A DNA stretch of 64,000 nt, taken from CAVEFW01 sp963643505 (lineage in GTDB: Bacteria; Actinomycetota; Coriobacteriia; Coriobacteriales; Eggerthellaceae). Shown here in pieces: positions 34,430-41,994 of this stretch (the stretch's first letter is position 1; the number at the start of each line of letters is the position of its first letter). The DNA lies in assembly GCA_963643505.1 (NCBI GenBank), contig CAVIKF010000002.1:124001-188000 (forward strand), read 5' to 3'. Under the pieces are notes generated by a model. The model saw nothing but the letters and a program-made list of their open reading frames with translations, did not search any database and had not been told where the DNA came from. The position numbers and the translations under genes are program-made.

Positions 34430-34889
34430 CGAGTACCCCCGTCCACTCACTTAGTTGCTCAGGGGACCCAACCGCGTAGAACACGTAGTTTCCACGGACT
34501 TTGAGATAGGCGGAGTCGAGCTTTGCTTCCTGTTCGGGGGCATATCCGTTAAACGCGGTCTTTTGATCGCTCAGTCTTTGCTCAAAGGCGGCTTTTATGG
34601 CTGCCGCCTGATCGCTGTCCTTGGCTTCCGCGATAGCAACTTCGCTGACGTTCATGCCATCGGTCGCCTTCCAATAGTACAGCTCCTTGTAGTCCTCCGG
34701 ATAAAGACCGAGACAGCGAGAGACCTGTTGGGAGTTCGACATGGCAATGTCTTGGATGGAGCTTGTTTGCAACAAGGCATCCTCAACTTCGGTCAAGGGG
34801 GTCGAAGGGGTGGCTCCTGACAGGTAGACAACAACCATAAACACCACCACAAGCGCGGCAAGGATGAACTTCGAGACGCGAGCAATCAT
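34416..34889 (-). CDS. DUF4358-type membrane-anchored protein
   Basis: 157 aa. One N-terminal TM helix (about 8-26, FILAALVVVFMVVVYLSG) is followed by a small extracytoplasmic alpha/beta domain with YYWKATDGMNVSEVAIAEAKD and a C-terminal VRGNYVFYAVG strand, as in DUF4358. The family is commonly encoded with MBOAT acyltransferases in Gram-positive bacteria; role unknown. The start ATG (34889) overlaps the upstream stop as ATGA, and its 3' end overlaps the MBOAT start, so the operon is tightly coupled. Confidence 0.82.
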   Translation of the reverse strand: MIARVSKFILAALVVVFMVVVYLSGATPSTPLTEVEDALLQTSSIQDIAMSNSQQVSRCLGLYPEDYKELYYWKATDGMNVSEVAIAEAKDSDQAAAIKAAFEQRLSDQKTAFNGYAPEQEAKLDSAYLKVRGNYVFYAVGSPEQLSEWTGVLDGIQ

Positions 34890-35659
34890 TGGTAGATCGC
34901 CTGACCTACAACGGCGCACCAATACCCGTAGAACTCATCCTGGAAGTGGATACCGTCCTCACCACGAAGGTCTTTATGCTGGTCAACAAGGTAATCAGTC
35001 TGCACATACGTCACACGATCGGTCGTGTCGCACACAGCGGAGAGCGCAGCGTTGAACTGGTCTGCATACACCATGCCAGGATTGTCTTCCAAGGCCTCCT
35101 CTGAGGGGGACAAGGTGGATGTGATGTAAATCTGAACATTGGGCAACTTTTCTTTGATCCACTCGCAACGCTCAAGGTACATGTCAGCAAAAGCCTGGGC
35201 ATCTCCACCGAACAAGACCATGTCGTTCGTGCCGAAATTGAAGATGATACGCGCCGGGTGCATGTCAATCGCCTCTTGGACATAGTCGTCACAGGTCTTC
35301 AGGGAGACGGAATAGTAGGCAGAAATCTCATCCTCGGTGAAATACCCCGCAAGATAGCCCATATACGTAACCGAATCGCCAATCACGACACAATTCTTGA
35401 ATACGCTACGGCTTGCATCAGGCTCAAGAAACCCGTCAGAGGCATATTGTTGGAGAACGGATTTTGTCTTCTCATCTGCGCGTTGATAGATCAACGTCTG
35501 CGCATCATCAACCGAACGCGCCTCCATCTGCTCAAGGAGGGCGCGATTCGACGCATTATCACTTGAACAACCGCACAAAGGCGCACACGCAACCAACCCC
35601 AGGACAAGTGAGGTAAAAACAACGCATATAGATTTTTTGAAGCCTGAAAAGAGGTGCAT
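34886..35659 (-). CDS. SGNH/GDSL-type hydrolase lipoprotein
   Basis: 257 aa. Signal peptide with lipobox LCGC (lipidated Cys31). SGNH features: VVIGDSVTYMG with nucleophile Ser96, FNFGTNDMV with the block III Asn, and GEDGIHFQDEF with the Asp-x-x-His pair near the C-terminus. Likely an esterase or acyltransferase acting on acylated surface polysaccharide. First gene of the operon SGNH, DUF4358, MBOAT, DHHW; AAGGAAC ribosome site upstream. Confidence 0.88.
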   Translation of the reverse strand: MHLFSGFKKSICVVFTSLVLGLVACAPLCGCSSDNASNRALLEQMEARSVDDAQTLIYQRADEKTKSVLQQYASDGFLEPDASRSVFKNCVVIGDSVTYMGYLAGYFTEDEISAYYSVSLKTCDDYVQEAIDMHPARIIFNFGTNDMVLFGGDAQAFADMYLERCEWIKEKLPNVQIYITSTLSPSEEALEDNPGMVYADQFNAALSAVCDTTDRVTYVQTDYLVDQHKDLRGEDGIHFQDEFYGYWCAVVGQAIYQ

Positions 35660-35779
35660 TGTTCCTTCAGATAAAGCGAGTTTTCATAAAATGTTGCGTC
35701 TTCCATTCTATGATTGAATCAGATTAATTTCAGAGAAGTTTCGCCTTTCGGGATTATTTTTTCAACCTCCCAAGAAAAC

Positions 35780-35806
35780 AAAAAAGGCCCGGAAGAGACC
35801 GGACCG
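35780..35806 (-). terminator. Terminator of the tRNA-Ile/tRNA-Ala unit
   Basis: GGTCCGG and CCGGGCC form a 7-bp stem (one G-U) with a 6-base loop, followed by six T, about 10 bases past tRNA-Ala. Confidence 0.85.
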
Positions 35807-35814
35807 GAAAATCA

Positions 35815-35890
35815 TGGTGGAGTATAGGGGGATCGAACCCCTGACCTCAGGCTTGCAAAGCCCGCGCTCTCCCAGCTGAGCTAATACCCC
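35815..35890 (-). tRNA. tRNA-Ala(TGC)
   Basis: 76 nt with encoded CCA. Acceptor GGGGTAT/ATACTCC (one G-U), anticodon loop TTTGCAA in a CGGGC/GCCTG stem gives anticodon TGC. T arm AGGGGTTCGATCCCCCT. Confidence 0.96.
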
Positions 35891-35906
35891 ATGCAAGGCA
35901 TTTTTA

Positions 35907-35950
35907 ATAAACGCTCCACCGGCTAACTCGGCTCACGGTGGAGCGTTTAT
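35907..35950. repeat. Perfect 15-bp inverted repeat between tRNA-Ile and tRNA-Ala
   Basis: Arms ATAAACGCTCCACCG (35907-35921) and CGGTGGAGCGTTTAT (35936-35950) with a 14-base loop fill almost the whole spacer. In the tRNA precursor it would form a strong hairpin, either a processing signal or a terminator; a short T/A run (TTTATTAAAAA) follows on the minus strand. Confidence 0.9.
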
Positions 35951-35958
35951 CACAAAAA

Positions 35959-36035
<77 letters not shown>

Positions 36036-36052
36036 TTGCAAAGTGCCTGATT

Positions 36053-36081
36053 ATATTATCCCGCTGGGATTGTCTGGTCAA
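36053..36081 (-). promoter_or_regulatory. Promoter of the tRNA-Ile/tRNA-Ala unit
   Basis: TTGACC (36081-36076), 17-bp spacer, TAATAT (36058-36053): a near-consensus sigma-70-type promoter with a start about 10 bases before the tRNA. Confidence 0.7.
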
Positions 36082-36231
36082 GCATTAATTTCATCTTTTT
36101 TCCAAGAGTACGGAAGTACGTAGACCGCTCACGCGCTTCTCTGTTCTTGGACGAAAGAGCTCACATGAACGATCAGGTGATTTTTCGGACGGCTTGGAAG
36201 TCGTGTTGGCGACTAACGTCTGGTCGCCCGC

Positions 36232-36757
36232 TTGGGACAAATAACCCATGCGAAGGACCGCTATCCTTTCCAACTCTCGGGTGGAATGAAGCAACGCGTC
36301 GCTATTGCACGCGCGTTGGCTTTGAACAGCGACATCTTGATGCTAGATGAGCCTTTCGGAGCGCTGGACCAGCACCGCCGATCTCAACTGCAAACTCTTT
36401 TGCTCGATCTTTGGCAAAGCGGGGAGAGGCGCAAGACCGCCGTGTTCGTCACCCACGACATCGACGAGGCGATTTTGCTGGCGGATCGCATCTTCTTCAT
36501 GCGTCCCGGCAACATCGAGCGCATCTTGGACGTCGACCTCGACCGCAATCGCGACGCCGCGACATTGACGGAGAACCCGCGCTTCGGAGAGCTGCGCCGC
36601 GAACTTCGGCATGGGCCATTGGATTCACCTGTTCACGCACTACTGCGACTTCGCCAAGACGTTTGCCGGCTTCTTCGAGATGGCTGCAGTTGTATTGATC
36701 GTCAACGTCATCGTTGAGAAGATCCAGGCGAAAGCCGTCAGATGGAAGGCCGACTAG
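36232..36757 (+). pseudogene. Decayed SsuB/TauB-type ABC ATPase joined to a permease C-terminus
   Basis: The first part encodes an ATPase fragment from AKDRYPFQLSGGMKQRVAIARAL (signature) through ILMLDEPFGALDQHRR (Walker B) to VFVTHDIDEAILLADRIF, the nitrate/sulfonate/taurine importer type. The Walker A half is missing. After about RELRH the frame shifts, and the next frame encodes HYCDFAKTFAGFFEMAAVVLIVNVIVEKIQAKAVRWKAD and a stop at 36757, which resembles the C-terminus of the SsuC/TauC permease. So two neighbouring genes of one transporter appear fused by deletion and degraded. A terminator follows. Confidence 0.75.
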
Positions 36758-36789
36758 GCATCCCACTTGGGGCAAAGGAATTACTACCG

Positions 36790-36822
36790 CGCCGCCCGCC
36801 GCTTGGTTGGCGGCGTTTTTTT
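36790..36822 (+). terminator. Terminator after the ABC-transporter remnant
   Basis: CGCCGCC pairs with GGCGGCG around a 12-base loop, followed by seven T. Confidence 0.75.
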
Positions 36823-36850
36823 GCGCAGACAAGGCCTCGAGCTTGAACTG

Positions 36851-36886
36851 CCTCCCATTTCTTGGACAAGAGAAATGGGAGGTTTT
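36851..36886 (+). terminator. Second perfect hairpin in the remnant region
   Basis: CCTCCCATTTCT and AGAAATGGGAGG form a perfect 12-bp stem with an 8-base loop, followed by TTTTG on the plus strand. Confidence 0.6.
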
Positions 36887-36917
36887 GCGCCTGGACGGTG
36901 TCGATTTGCGGGATGCG

Positions 36918-36951
36918 AAAGCCCCGAACCTCAGATGAGATTCGGGGCTTT
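36918..36951. terminator. Bidirectional hairpin before the ArsM-ArsS fusion gene end
   Basis: Perfect 11-bp arms AAAGCCCCGAA/TTCGGGGCTTT with a 12-base loop, about 85 bases past the fusion gene stop. A likely terminator for the minus-strand cluster; symmetric enough to work both ways. Between it and the stop nothing else is seen. Confidence 0.55.
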
Positions 36952-37035
36952 AACGATTGCTTTTGCGTTCGCGCCGGGTGAGCTGCGGGACTGTGTTGAG
37001 ACAGGCGCGTCGCCGAGGCGGCGGGGAGGTGAGGC

Positions 37036-39099
37036 TTAGAACGCTGCTTCCTCCTGCATTTGCTTTTGGAGAAGGGAGCCACCGCAGCTCGAACCGCATC
37101 CTGCGGAGCACGAGTAACAGATTGGGCTCGTAGCGATGCGGCGCTTCTCGAGCGGTTTGTCGACGATGTCGCGGACATTCTTCGGGCCATCGACGGGCAA
37201 GCCGAGGACGTGATTGACCTCGCAATCGTACAGGCCTCCGTCGTAGTCGACGTTGATCTGCGTGCGGCACATGATGCGCGCGACGGTTGCAGCGTTGTAA
37301 TTCTCGGCAAGCAGGTCGAGGTAATACTCGTACTTTTGCTGATCCTTCATCTGGTTCGCGAAACGTCCAAGGCAGTAATTGTTGAACGCGTACATGCCGT
37401 TGAACTTGACACCCTCGGCGCGCTGCAACTCGTATTTGTAAAGATCCTCGAGCTCGCGTTGGTCTGGTGGCAAGAATGGGCCGTCGACGTTGTAGACGAG
37501 ATCGACCTGCAACGTGGGGTCGATTCCGTAGCCGCGATCGTTGAGCTCGTGGAGGCTGCGCATAACGTTGCGGAAGACGCCGGTGCCGCGTTGCCCGTCG
37601 CACCCGAGCTCCGTGAAGTAGGGAAGGCTCGAGACGATCTTGACCTTGTTGCGAACGTAGACATCCATGAAGTGTTTGTACTCGGGGAGTTGGAGGATGA
37701 CGAGGTTGCTGCGGACGATGACCTCATCGGCGATCTTGGATGCCTCGTCGATGAACCACTCGATGTCGGGGTTCATCTCCGGGGAGCCACCCGTGATGTC
37801 CATCGTTTTGTAGCCGCCGGTCTTGAACGCGGCAAGCACGGCCTCCATCGTCTCGCGACTCATGCACTGCGTGCTCTTCGGACCACACTCGAGGTAGCAG
37901 TGATTGCAGGCAAGGTTGCACTTATATGTGACGTTGATCTGCATCGTCTGCATCTCGGCAGTGTAGAGGAAACCCTCGTCGTGGACGCGTTCGTCCCAAG
38001 GCTCGATGCCGATTTGCGCGCACGCCTCGTTGAGCTCCTTGAGACCGAGGTGATCCTTGCCCCTCATGAGGCGTAGGGCCTCGTTGGCACGATCGAAGTC
38101 GTAGGCGCCGCGGTGTTGCTTGGCGGGTGTGATCTTGAAATGGCCGGCGTAGCGACTCGACTGGAGCATCTTCGCCATATTGCCGCTGATGGCGATGGGA
38201 CGGCCTTTGATCATACGGACTTCGCGGCTCAAATCGAAGTAGCGCTTGTTCTCAGGCATCGTACCGAGGTACGTAGCGACTTGGCCGTAGTTTTCCTCAC
38301 GCGGCTCGAGACCGGCACATTTGACGGCGCGGACTGTGTGGGAATAGAAGCCGATACATCCGAGCTTTGTCGCGATACGCAGGTCACCGATGTGGACCTC
38401 GTCGCACTCGACGTCATAGAATGCCGGCACGCCATTCTCAGCGAGCATTGAACGGAAATCCTCGATGTACATCGCGCCAGAGAGGCACTCGCCGCGCAGA
38501 ACAGGATCGTCGTAGAAGCCCTCAGGAACACGTCGGTCGGAGAAGATGTCGGAGAAGAAGAGCTCGCCGCCCTGTTTCAAGACGCGGAACACCTCTTTGA
38601 ACAGCTGTTTTTTGAACGGAGAGAGGTTAATCACGCAGTTGGAGATCACGACGTCGACGCTCTCATCAGGAATGGCAGCCATGTCCTCGATGAAGCTCTC
38701 AACGAACTCGACGTTGCTCTTCTCGAAGCCGAACCGCTTCATTTGGATGTCCTCGAACTTGCGCGCAAATGCGAGCTGGGACGGAGTCATGTCGATACCG
38801 ATGACCCGACCGGTGGGACCAACGAGCTTCGAGCAGATGTAGACGTCGCGGCCCGTGCCGCATCCGAGATCGAGCACCGTTGCGCCCTCGAGAGCAGGAG
38901 GAATGGGGCTGCCGCATCCGTAGAAGCGCGCCAAAATCTCGTCTTCGATGTCGCTCATTGCATCGATGACGTACTTTGGAGGCGGCGTTGAGGAGCAGCA
39001 GCATGCGTCGGTGCGCAGGTCATCGGACTCTTGCAGGAAATTGCCGTAGTATTCTTTGACTTGGCGGCGAATCTCCTCGTCGGTCTTTTTTCGATCCAT
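37036..39099 (-). CDS. ArsM-like methyltransferase fused to ArsS-like radical SAM enzyme
   Basis: 687 aa, two enzymes in one chain. Residues 1 to about 280 are an ArsM-type SAM methyltransferase: Cys33-35 in DACCCSS, Cys62 in YGCGSPIP, the SAM loop VLDLGCGTGRDVY, Cys155 in ISNCVINLSP and Cys205 in GECLSGAMY. These correspond to the cysteines that bind arsenite in ArsM. Residues about 385-687 match arsenosugar radical SAM protein ArsS: CNLACNHC (394-401), DITGGSPEMNP, VRSNLVILQLPEY, QRGTGVFRNVMRSL, LVYNVDGPFLPP, MCRTQINVDYDGGLYDCE and the Cys-rich CYSCSAGCGSSCGG end. ArsM methylates arsenite and ArsS adds a deoxyadenosyl group to dimethylarsenic. The substrate here is inferred. AAAGGGGG site; third gene of its cluster. 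Confidence 0.88.
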   Translation of the reverse strand: MDRKKTDEEIRRQVKEYYGNFLQESDDLRTDACCCSSTPPPKYVIDAMSDIEDEILARFYGCGSPIPPALEGATVLDLGCGTGRDVYICSKLVGPTGRVIGIDMTPSQLAFARKFEDIQMKRFGFEKSNVEFVESFIEDMAAIPDESVDVVISNCVINLSPFKKQLFKEVFRVLKQGGELFFSDIFSDRRVPEGFYDDPVLRGECLSGAMYIEDFRSMLAENGVPAFYDVECDEVHIGDLRIATKLGCIGFYSHTVRAVKCAGLEPREENYGQVATYLGTMPENKRYFDLSREVRMIKGRPIAISGNMAKMLQSSRYAGHFKITPAKQHRGAYDFDRANEALRLMRGKDHLGLKELNEACAQIGIEPWDERVHDEGFLYTAEMQTMQINVTYKCNLACNHCYLECGPKSTQCMSRETMEAVLAAFKTGGYKTMDITGGSPEMNPDIEWFIDEASKIADEVIVRSNLVILQLPEYKHFMDVYVRNKVKIVSSLPYFTELGCDGQRGTGVFRNVMRSLHELNDRGYGIDPTLQVDLVYNVDGPFLPPDQRELEDLYKYELQRAEGVKFNGMYAFNNYCLGRFANQMKDQQKYEYYLDLLAENYNAATVARIMCRTQINVDYDGGLYDCEVNHVLGLPVDGPKNVRDIVDKPLEKRRIATSPICYSCSAGCGSSCGGSLLQKQMQEEAAF

Positions 39100-39151
39100 G
39101 GTCCCCCTTTGGAATGTCTCTTGTCTGTTTGGCCTATCCTCAGTCGTTTAC

Positions 39152-40315
39152 CTAGCGGCCCTCGTCACCCATGCCAAAGCACTCGGTGAAGAAAATTTGA
39201 CAGTCCATGTTGTACTTGTCGCAGACCGCGTCGACAGCGTCATCGACAATGCGCGCCAGCGGACGACTCTCGCAAACGGCACGGGCGTTGATGATCATGC
39301 GGAACTTCTTGTGGCCACGCAGGAACTCCTCGGTATGCTCGATGTCATAGTCGACGCCGATGAGGGAGCACTTGTTCACGTCGCCGTTGCCGGCGGTTGC
39401 GAACGTCTTCAGATGGGGGACGTTGCGCTTTCGCTCGATGAGACCCATGCGGATCTCTTCGATGAGGTCGTCGATAACAGCGTTGCAATCAACCTTGGAA
39501 TCATCGAGCGTCTTGAAGAACACACGGCGATTGTACCAGGTCAGCTTCGTCTCTGCGGCGGCAAAGGCCTCGTCGTCACGAACGGAGAAGTTCTTGAGGG
39601 CGCTTTGGTGCGTCGTGATATACTCGGCGAGCTCGGCGATGCCTGTGCGCTTGAGGGCGGAAATCGTCAGGACGTCGACATCGGGGCATGCTTCCTTGAG
39701 GTAGTTGACATCGCGTTCTATCTCTTCGTCAGTGAGCAGGTCGCACTTGTTGAGCACAACGAGGTCGGCCTCTTCAAGTTGAAGCTTGAGCAGGTAGGCA
39801 AGCTCCTCGGGCAGGTGGATGTCGGCACCCTCGGTGAGCATGCGGATGCGCTCGGGGTCGACGACGACCATGAACGGGGAAAGGATGAACTCCTCCGCGC
39901 AATCGTCGGCGAGGCGGTGGTACACGTGATCGAGCGCACCGACGCCGCAGCCGGGGATGTCGCTCATGACGAAGCTTGCGCCATCCTTGTCGCGAAGGCG
40001 ACGGATGCGGTCGATGGTGTTGTCCATCTGATAGCAGATGCAACCGGAAGCGATCTCTTCAACGGTGCAGCCGCTGATTTGGGTGAGGTTCGTGTCGACG
40101 AGATTTGCGCCGAGGTCGTTGGCGATAATGCCAACCTTGTTACCGTGGCGGTTCATGTAGTCGCCGAGTGCAATCATCGTCGTGGTCTTGCCAGCACCGA
40201 GGAAGCCGCTGACAACCATAAAACGAATCTTGTCGAAGTTGCCGCCGTTTGACACAAGCTTGCCGGTCTCGCCAATCGGATCTTCACCAATGGAGTTGAA
40301 AGTATCGTAGGGCAT
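39152..40315 (-). CDS. CobW/G3E-type GTPase (metallochaperone-like)
   Basis: 387 aa from the ATG at 40315, chosen for its AGGAGG site; a longer reading adds 16 unlikely residues. G3E GTPase motifs: Walker A VSGFLGAGKTT (37-45), ANDLGANLVD, a metal-site variant GCICY (Cys92, Cys94) in place of the usual CxCC, VMSDIPGCGVG, VVLNKCDLLTDEE. The C-terminal part contains a G3E-like TKLTWYNRRVFF segment and late cysteines (INARAVCESR, YNMDCQIFFTECFG). G3E proteins insert metals or cofactors. Located between the two methyltransferase genes, it may serve cofactor loading or metalloid handling (inference). Confidence 0.85.
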   Translation of the reverse strand: MPYDTFNSIGEDPIGETGKLVSNGGNFDKIRFMVVSGFLGAGKTTTMIALGDYMNRHGNKVGIIANDLGANLVDTNLTQISGCTVEEIASGCICYQMDNTIDRIRRLRDKDGASFVMSDIPGCGVGALDHVYHRLADDCAEEFILSPFMVVVDPERIRMLTEGADIHLPEELAYLLKLQLEEADLVVLNKCDLLTDEEIERDVNYLKEACPDVDVLTISALKRTGIAELAEYITTHQSALKNFSVRDDEAFAAAETKLTWYNRRVFFKTLDDSKVDCNAVIDDLIEEIRMGLIERKRNVPHLKTFATAGNGDVNKCSLIGVDYDIEHTEEFLRGHKKFRMIINARAVCESRPLARIVDDAVDAVCDKYNMDCQIFFTECFGMGDEGR

Positions 40316-40375
40316 TTGGCCTCCTAAAAAGTAGTGCGGCGCATGTCCGCCCTTTGCGTACACGCGCCGGTTATT

Positions 40376-41473
40376 TTAACAGCAGGACGCTTGGATGGGT
40401 TGGTCGTCCTCGTCATAAACGCCGTCATAGTCCGGGCTTGTCTTGATGATGTGGTCGCCATGGGTGTCCATCTCGTGGCGCTCGCGGTTGAACTCGATAT
40501 CCCAACAAGCAGCATAGCGGGTCTTAGCGAAGCAGGTCACGTTGTTGCAGACGTGCCGGCGCGCGCCGGTCGGGAACTTGATGTTGTAGTCATACAGGAA
40601 CATATCGGGATAGTCAGGCAGATTCCCCTTGTAAGTCGCCCACTCGTCGGTGTAGGTTTCGCAGACATCGGACTCCCAATCGGTCTTCATCAGGCGACAG
40701 GTGATAGTTGCGAACGCGGTGCCGTCGAACTTGGCGAGCTCGTCATCGGTAATAGGAGTCTTGAAGCAAATTGGGTAGCGCGGATTGATGAAGCCGACCT
40801 CCTGGACGATACGACGGAAATCGTTGATATACATCGCGCCGCCGAGACGCATGGCGCGAAGCTCCATGTCGTGGGAGATCTCGTGCTGCATGCGGCGGTC
40901 GGTGAAGACATCGGTGAAGTAGAACTCACCGCCGTCCTTCAAGATGCGGAAGACCTCGCGAAAAATGGCGTCCTTATCGGGGGAGAGATTGATCATACAG
41001 TTGGAGATGACGAGGTCGACGCTCTCGTTTGCGATGAAGGATAGGTCCTCGGGATAGCCCTGGGCGAGCTCTACGTTGCACTCGTCGTAGCCAAACTGCT
41101 TGATTTCAGCGTCAAGGTATTTCTCGGCGATGGCGAGGCGTTTGGCGTTGGGCTCGACACCGATGACCTTACCCTTAGGGCCAACGAGCTGGGCGGCGAG
41201 GTAGGTGTCGCGGCCGGAGCCACAGAACAGATCGACGACGGTCAAGCCGTCCATCAGCGGCGGAATCGGAGCACCGGGCTCGTGAAACCAGTTCTTAATC
41301 TCAGCAGAGACGTTAAACATCTTGTCACGAGCTAAACCGGGGAGACTGACGTCGGTATCCTTGGTGCGGGAGGTTGCTTGAGGGTCTCGCGGACCGATCT
41401 TTGCAATCTCTGCGTAGTAGTCTGCCGGCTCGACGTCGAGCTTGTAGTACTTGACGTAATCTGCATAACGCAT
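40376..41473 (-). CDS. ArsM-like SAM methyltransferase lacking key cysteines
   Basis: 365 aa, first gene of the cluster, behind AAAGAGGT. The methyltransferase core aligns with the N-terminal half of the fusion protein: PIPPLMDGLTVVDLFCGSGRDTYLAAQLVGPKGKVIG, ISNCMINLSPDKDAIF, FREVFRILKDGGEFYFTDVFTDRR, LGGAMYINDFRR. Only one arsenite-type cysteine survives (Cys159 in SNC). The position of the fusion's Cys62 is EPGAPIP without Cys, and that of Cys205 is Arg in AMRLGG. The extra C-terminal domain (about 230-365) has its own cysteines (HVCNNVTCFAK, YAACWD) and ends in ASCC. Substrate may differ from arsenite or binding may use the C-terminal cysteines. Confidence 0.82.
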   Translation of the reverse strand: MRYADYVKYYKLDVEPADYYAEIAKIGPRDPQATSRTKDTDVSLPGLARDKMFNVSAEIKNWFHEPGAPIPPLMDGLTVVDLFCGSGRDTYLAAQLVGPKGKVIGVEPNAKRLAIAEKYLDAEIKQFGYDECNVELAQGYPEDLSFIANESVDLVISNCMINLSPDKDAIFREVFRILKDGGEFYFTDVFTDRRMQHEISHDMELRAMRLGGAMYINDFRRIVQEVGFINPRYPICFKTPITDDELAKFDGTAFATITCRLMKTDWESDVCETYTDEWATYKGNLPDYPDMFLYDYNIKFPTGARRHVCNNVTCFAKTRYAACWDIEFNRERHEMDTHGDHIIKTSPDYDGVYDEDDQPIQASCC

Positions 41474-41535
41474 GGGTGAACCTCTTTCTCGTAGTTGCCC
41501 CGTTTTTGTCGTTGTCCATTGTTTTTGCGTAGGCT

Positions 41536-41559
41536 TAATAGTGGACTGTGTCTATTATA
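41536..41559 (-). promoter_or_regulatory. Promoter with overlapping palindrome for the methyltransferase/CobW/ArsM-ArsS cluster
   Basis: A consensus TATAAT reads on the minus strand at 41559-41554. The -35 (CCAACA at 41582-41577) is weak. The inverted repeat TAATAG/CTATTA (41536-41557, 10-bp spacer) covers the -10 and start region, the classic position for a repressor. No regulator gene is adjacent. Confidence 0.4.
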
Positions 41560-41613
41560 GTCGTAAAACAAAGAGCTGTTGGAAAATCGCGTTGTTTGTG
41601 TGATGAAAAGAAA

Positions 41614-41982
41614 ATGAGAAGAGGCATGTCGTCTTTTGATATCGAAATTTTGAAATATCGCGGCGAAAAAGAAAATTCTGTCGACGTGCCAGAGGGGACC
41701 ATACACATTGGAGAGGGCACTTTCGCTGGGCATGGCGAACTCGTCTCAGTTGCGTTGCCCGAGGGACTCGTCTCGATTGGCAACGGAGCGTTTCGTGGAT
41801 GTAACGCACTTGCGAAAATCGAGCTTCCTTCAACGTTGCGCGAAATCGGCGCGGACGCATTTCTCAGGTGTTCAAGTCTCGAGGAGATCGACATTCCCGA
41901 CGGCGTCGAAGTCATCCCGGATTCTGCGTTCAACAAAAGAAATAGCCGCTGCACGACAAAGCACAGCGGCTACTCTCGATGA
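41614..41982 (+). CDS. Short leucine-rich-repeat (BspA-like) protein or fragment
   Basis: About 122 aa from the ATG at 41614, or slightly shorter from MSSFDIEIL. It has three BspA-type repeats: VPEGTIHIGEGTFAGHGEL, LPEGLVSIGNGAFRGCNAL, LPSTLREIGADAFLRCSSLEEIDIPDGVEVIPDSAF. There is no signal peptide, and the ribosome site is weak. The last dozen residues (RCTTKHSGYSR) are read from the gyrA terminator, so the original C-terminus is probably gone. It may be a truncated gene. Divergent from the ArsM-ArsS cluster, convergent with gyrA. Confidence 0.5.
   Translation: MRRGMSSFDIEILKYRGEKENSVDVPEGTIHIGEGTFAGHGELVSVALPEGLVSIGNGAFRGCNALAKIELPSTLREIGADAFLRCSSLEEIDIPDGVEVIPDSAFNKRNSRCTTKHSGYSR
41934..41972 (-). 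terminator. gyrA terminator
   Basis: TAGCCGCTG and CAGCGGCTA, perfect 9-bp stem with a 12-base loop, then TTTCTTTTG, about 20 bases past the gyrA stop. It overlaps the tail of the leucine-rich-repeat frame. Confidence 0.85.
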
Positions 41983-41994
41983 TTTGGGAAATGA

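Noticed and set aside
36090..36757. Integrative element at tRNA-Ile
   Set aside because: No integrase, no repeat of the tRNA 3' end found downstream; only a decayed transporter fragment is present.
37036..39099. Selenocysteine in the ArsS-like domain
   Set aside because: Some ArsS relatives are selenoproteins, but here the C-terminal positions are Cys codons, the frame is fully open and it ends in TAA. No selenocysteine signal is needed.
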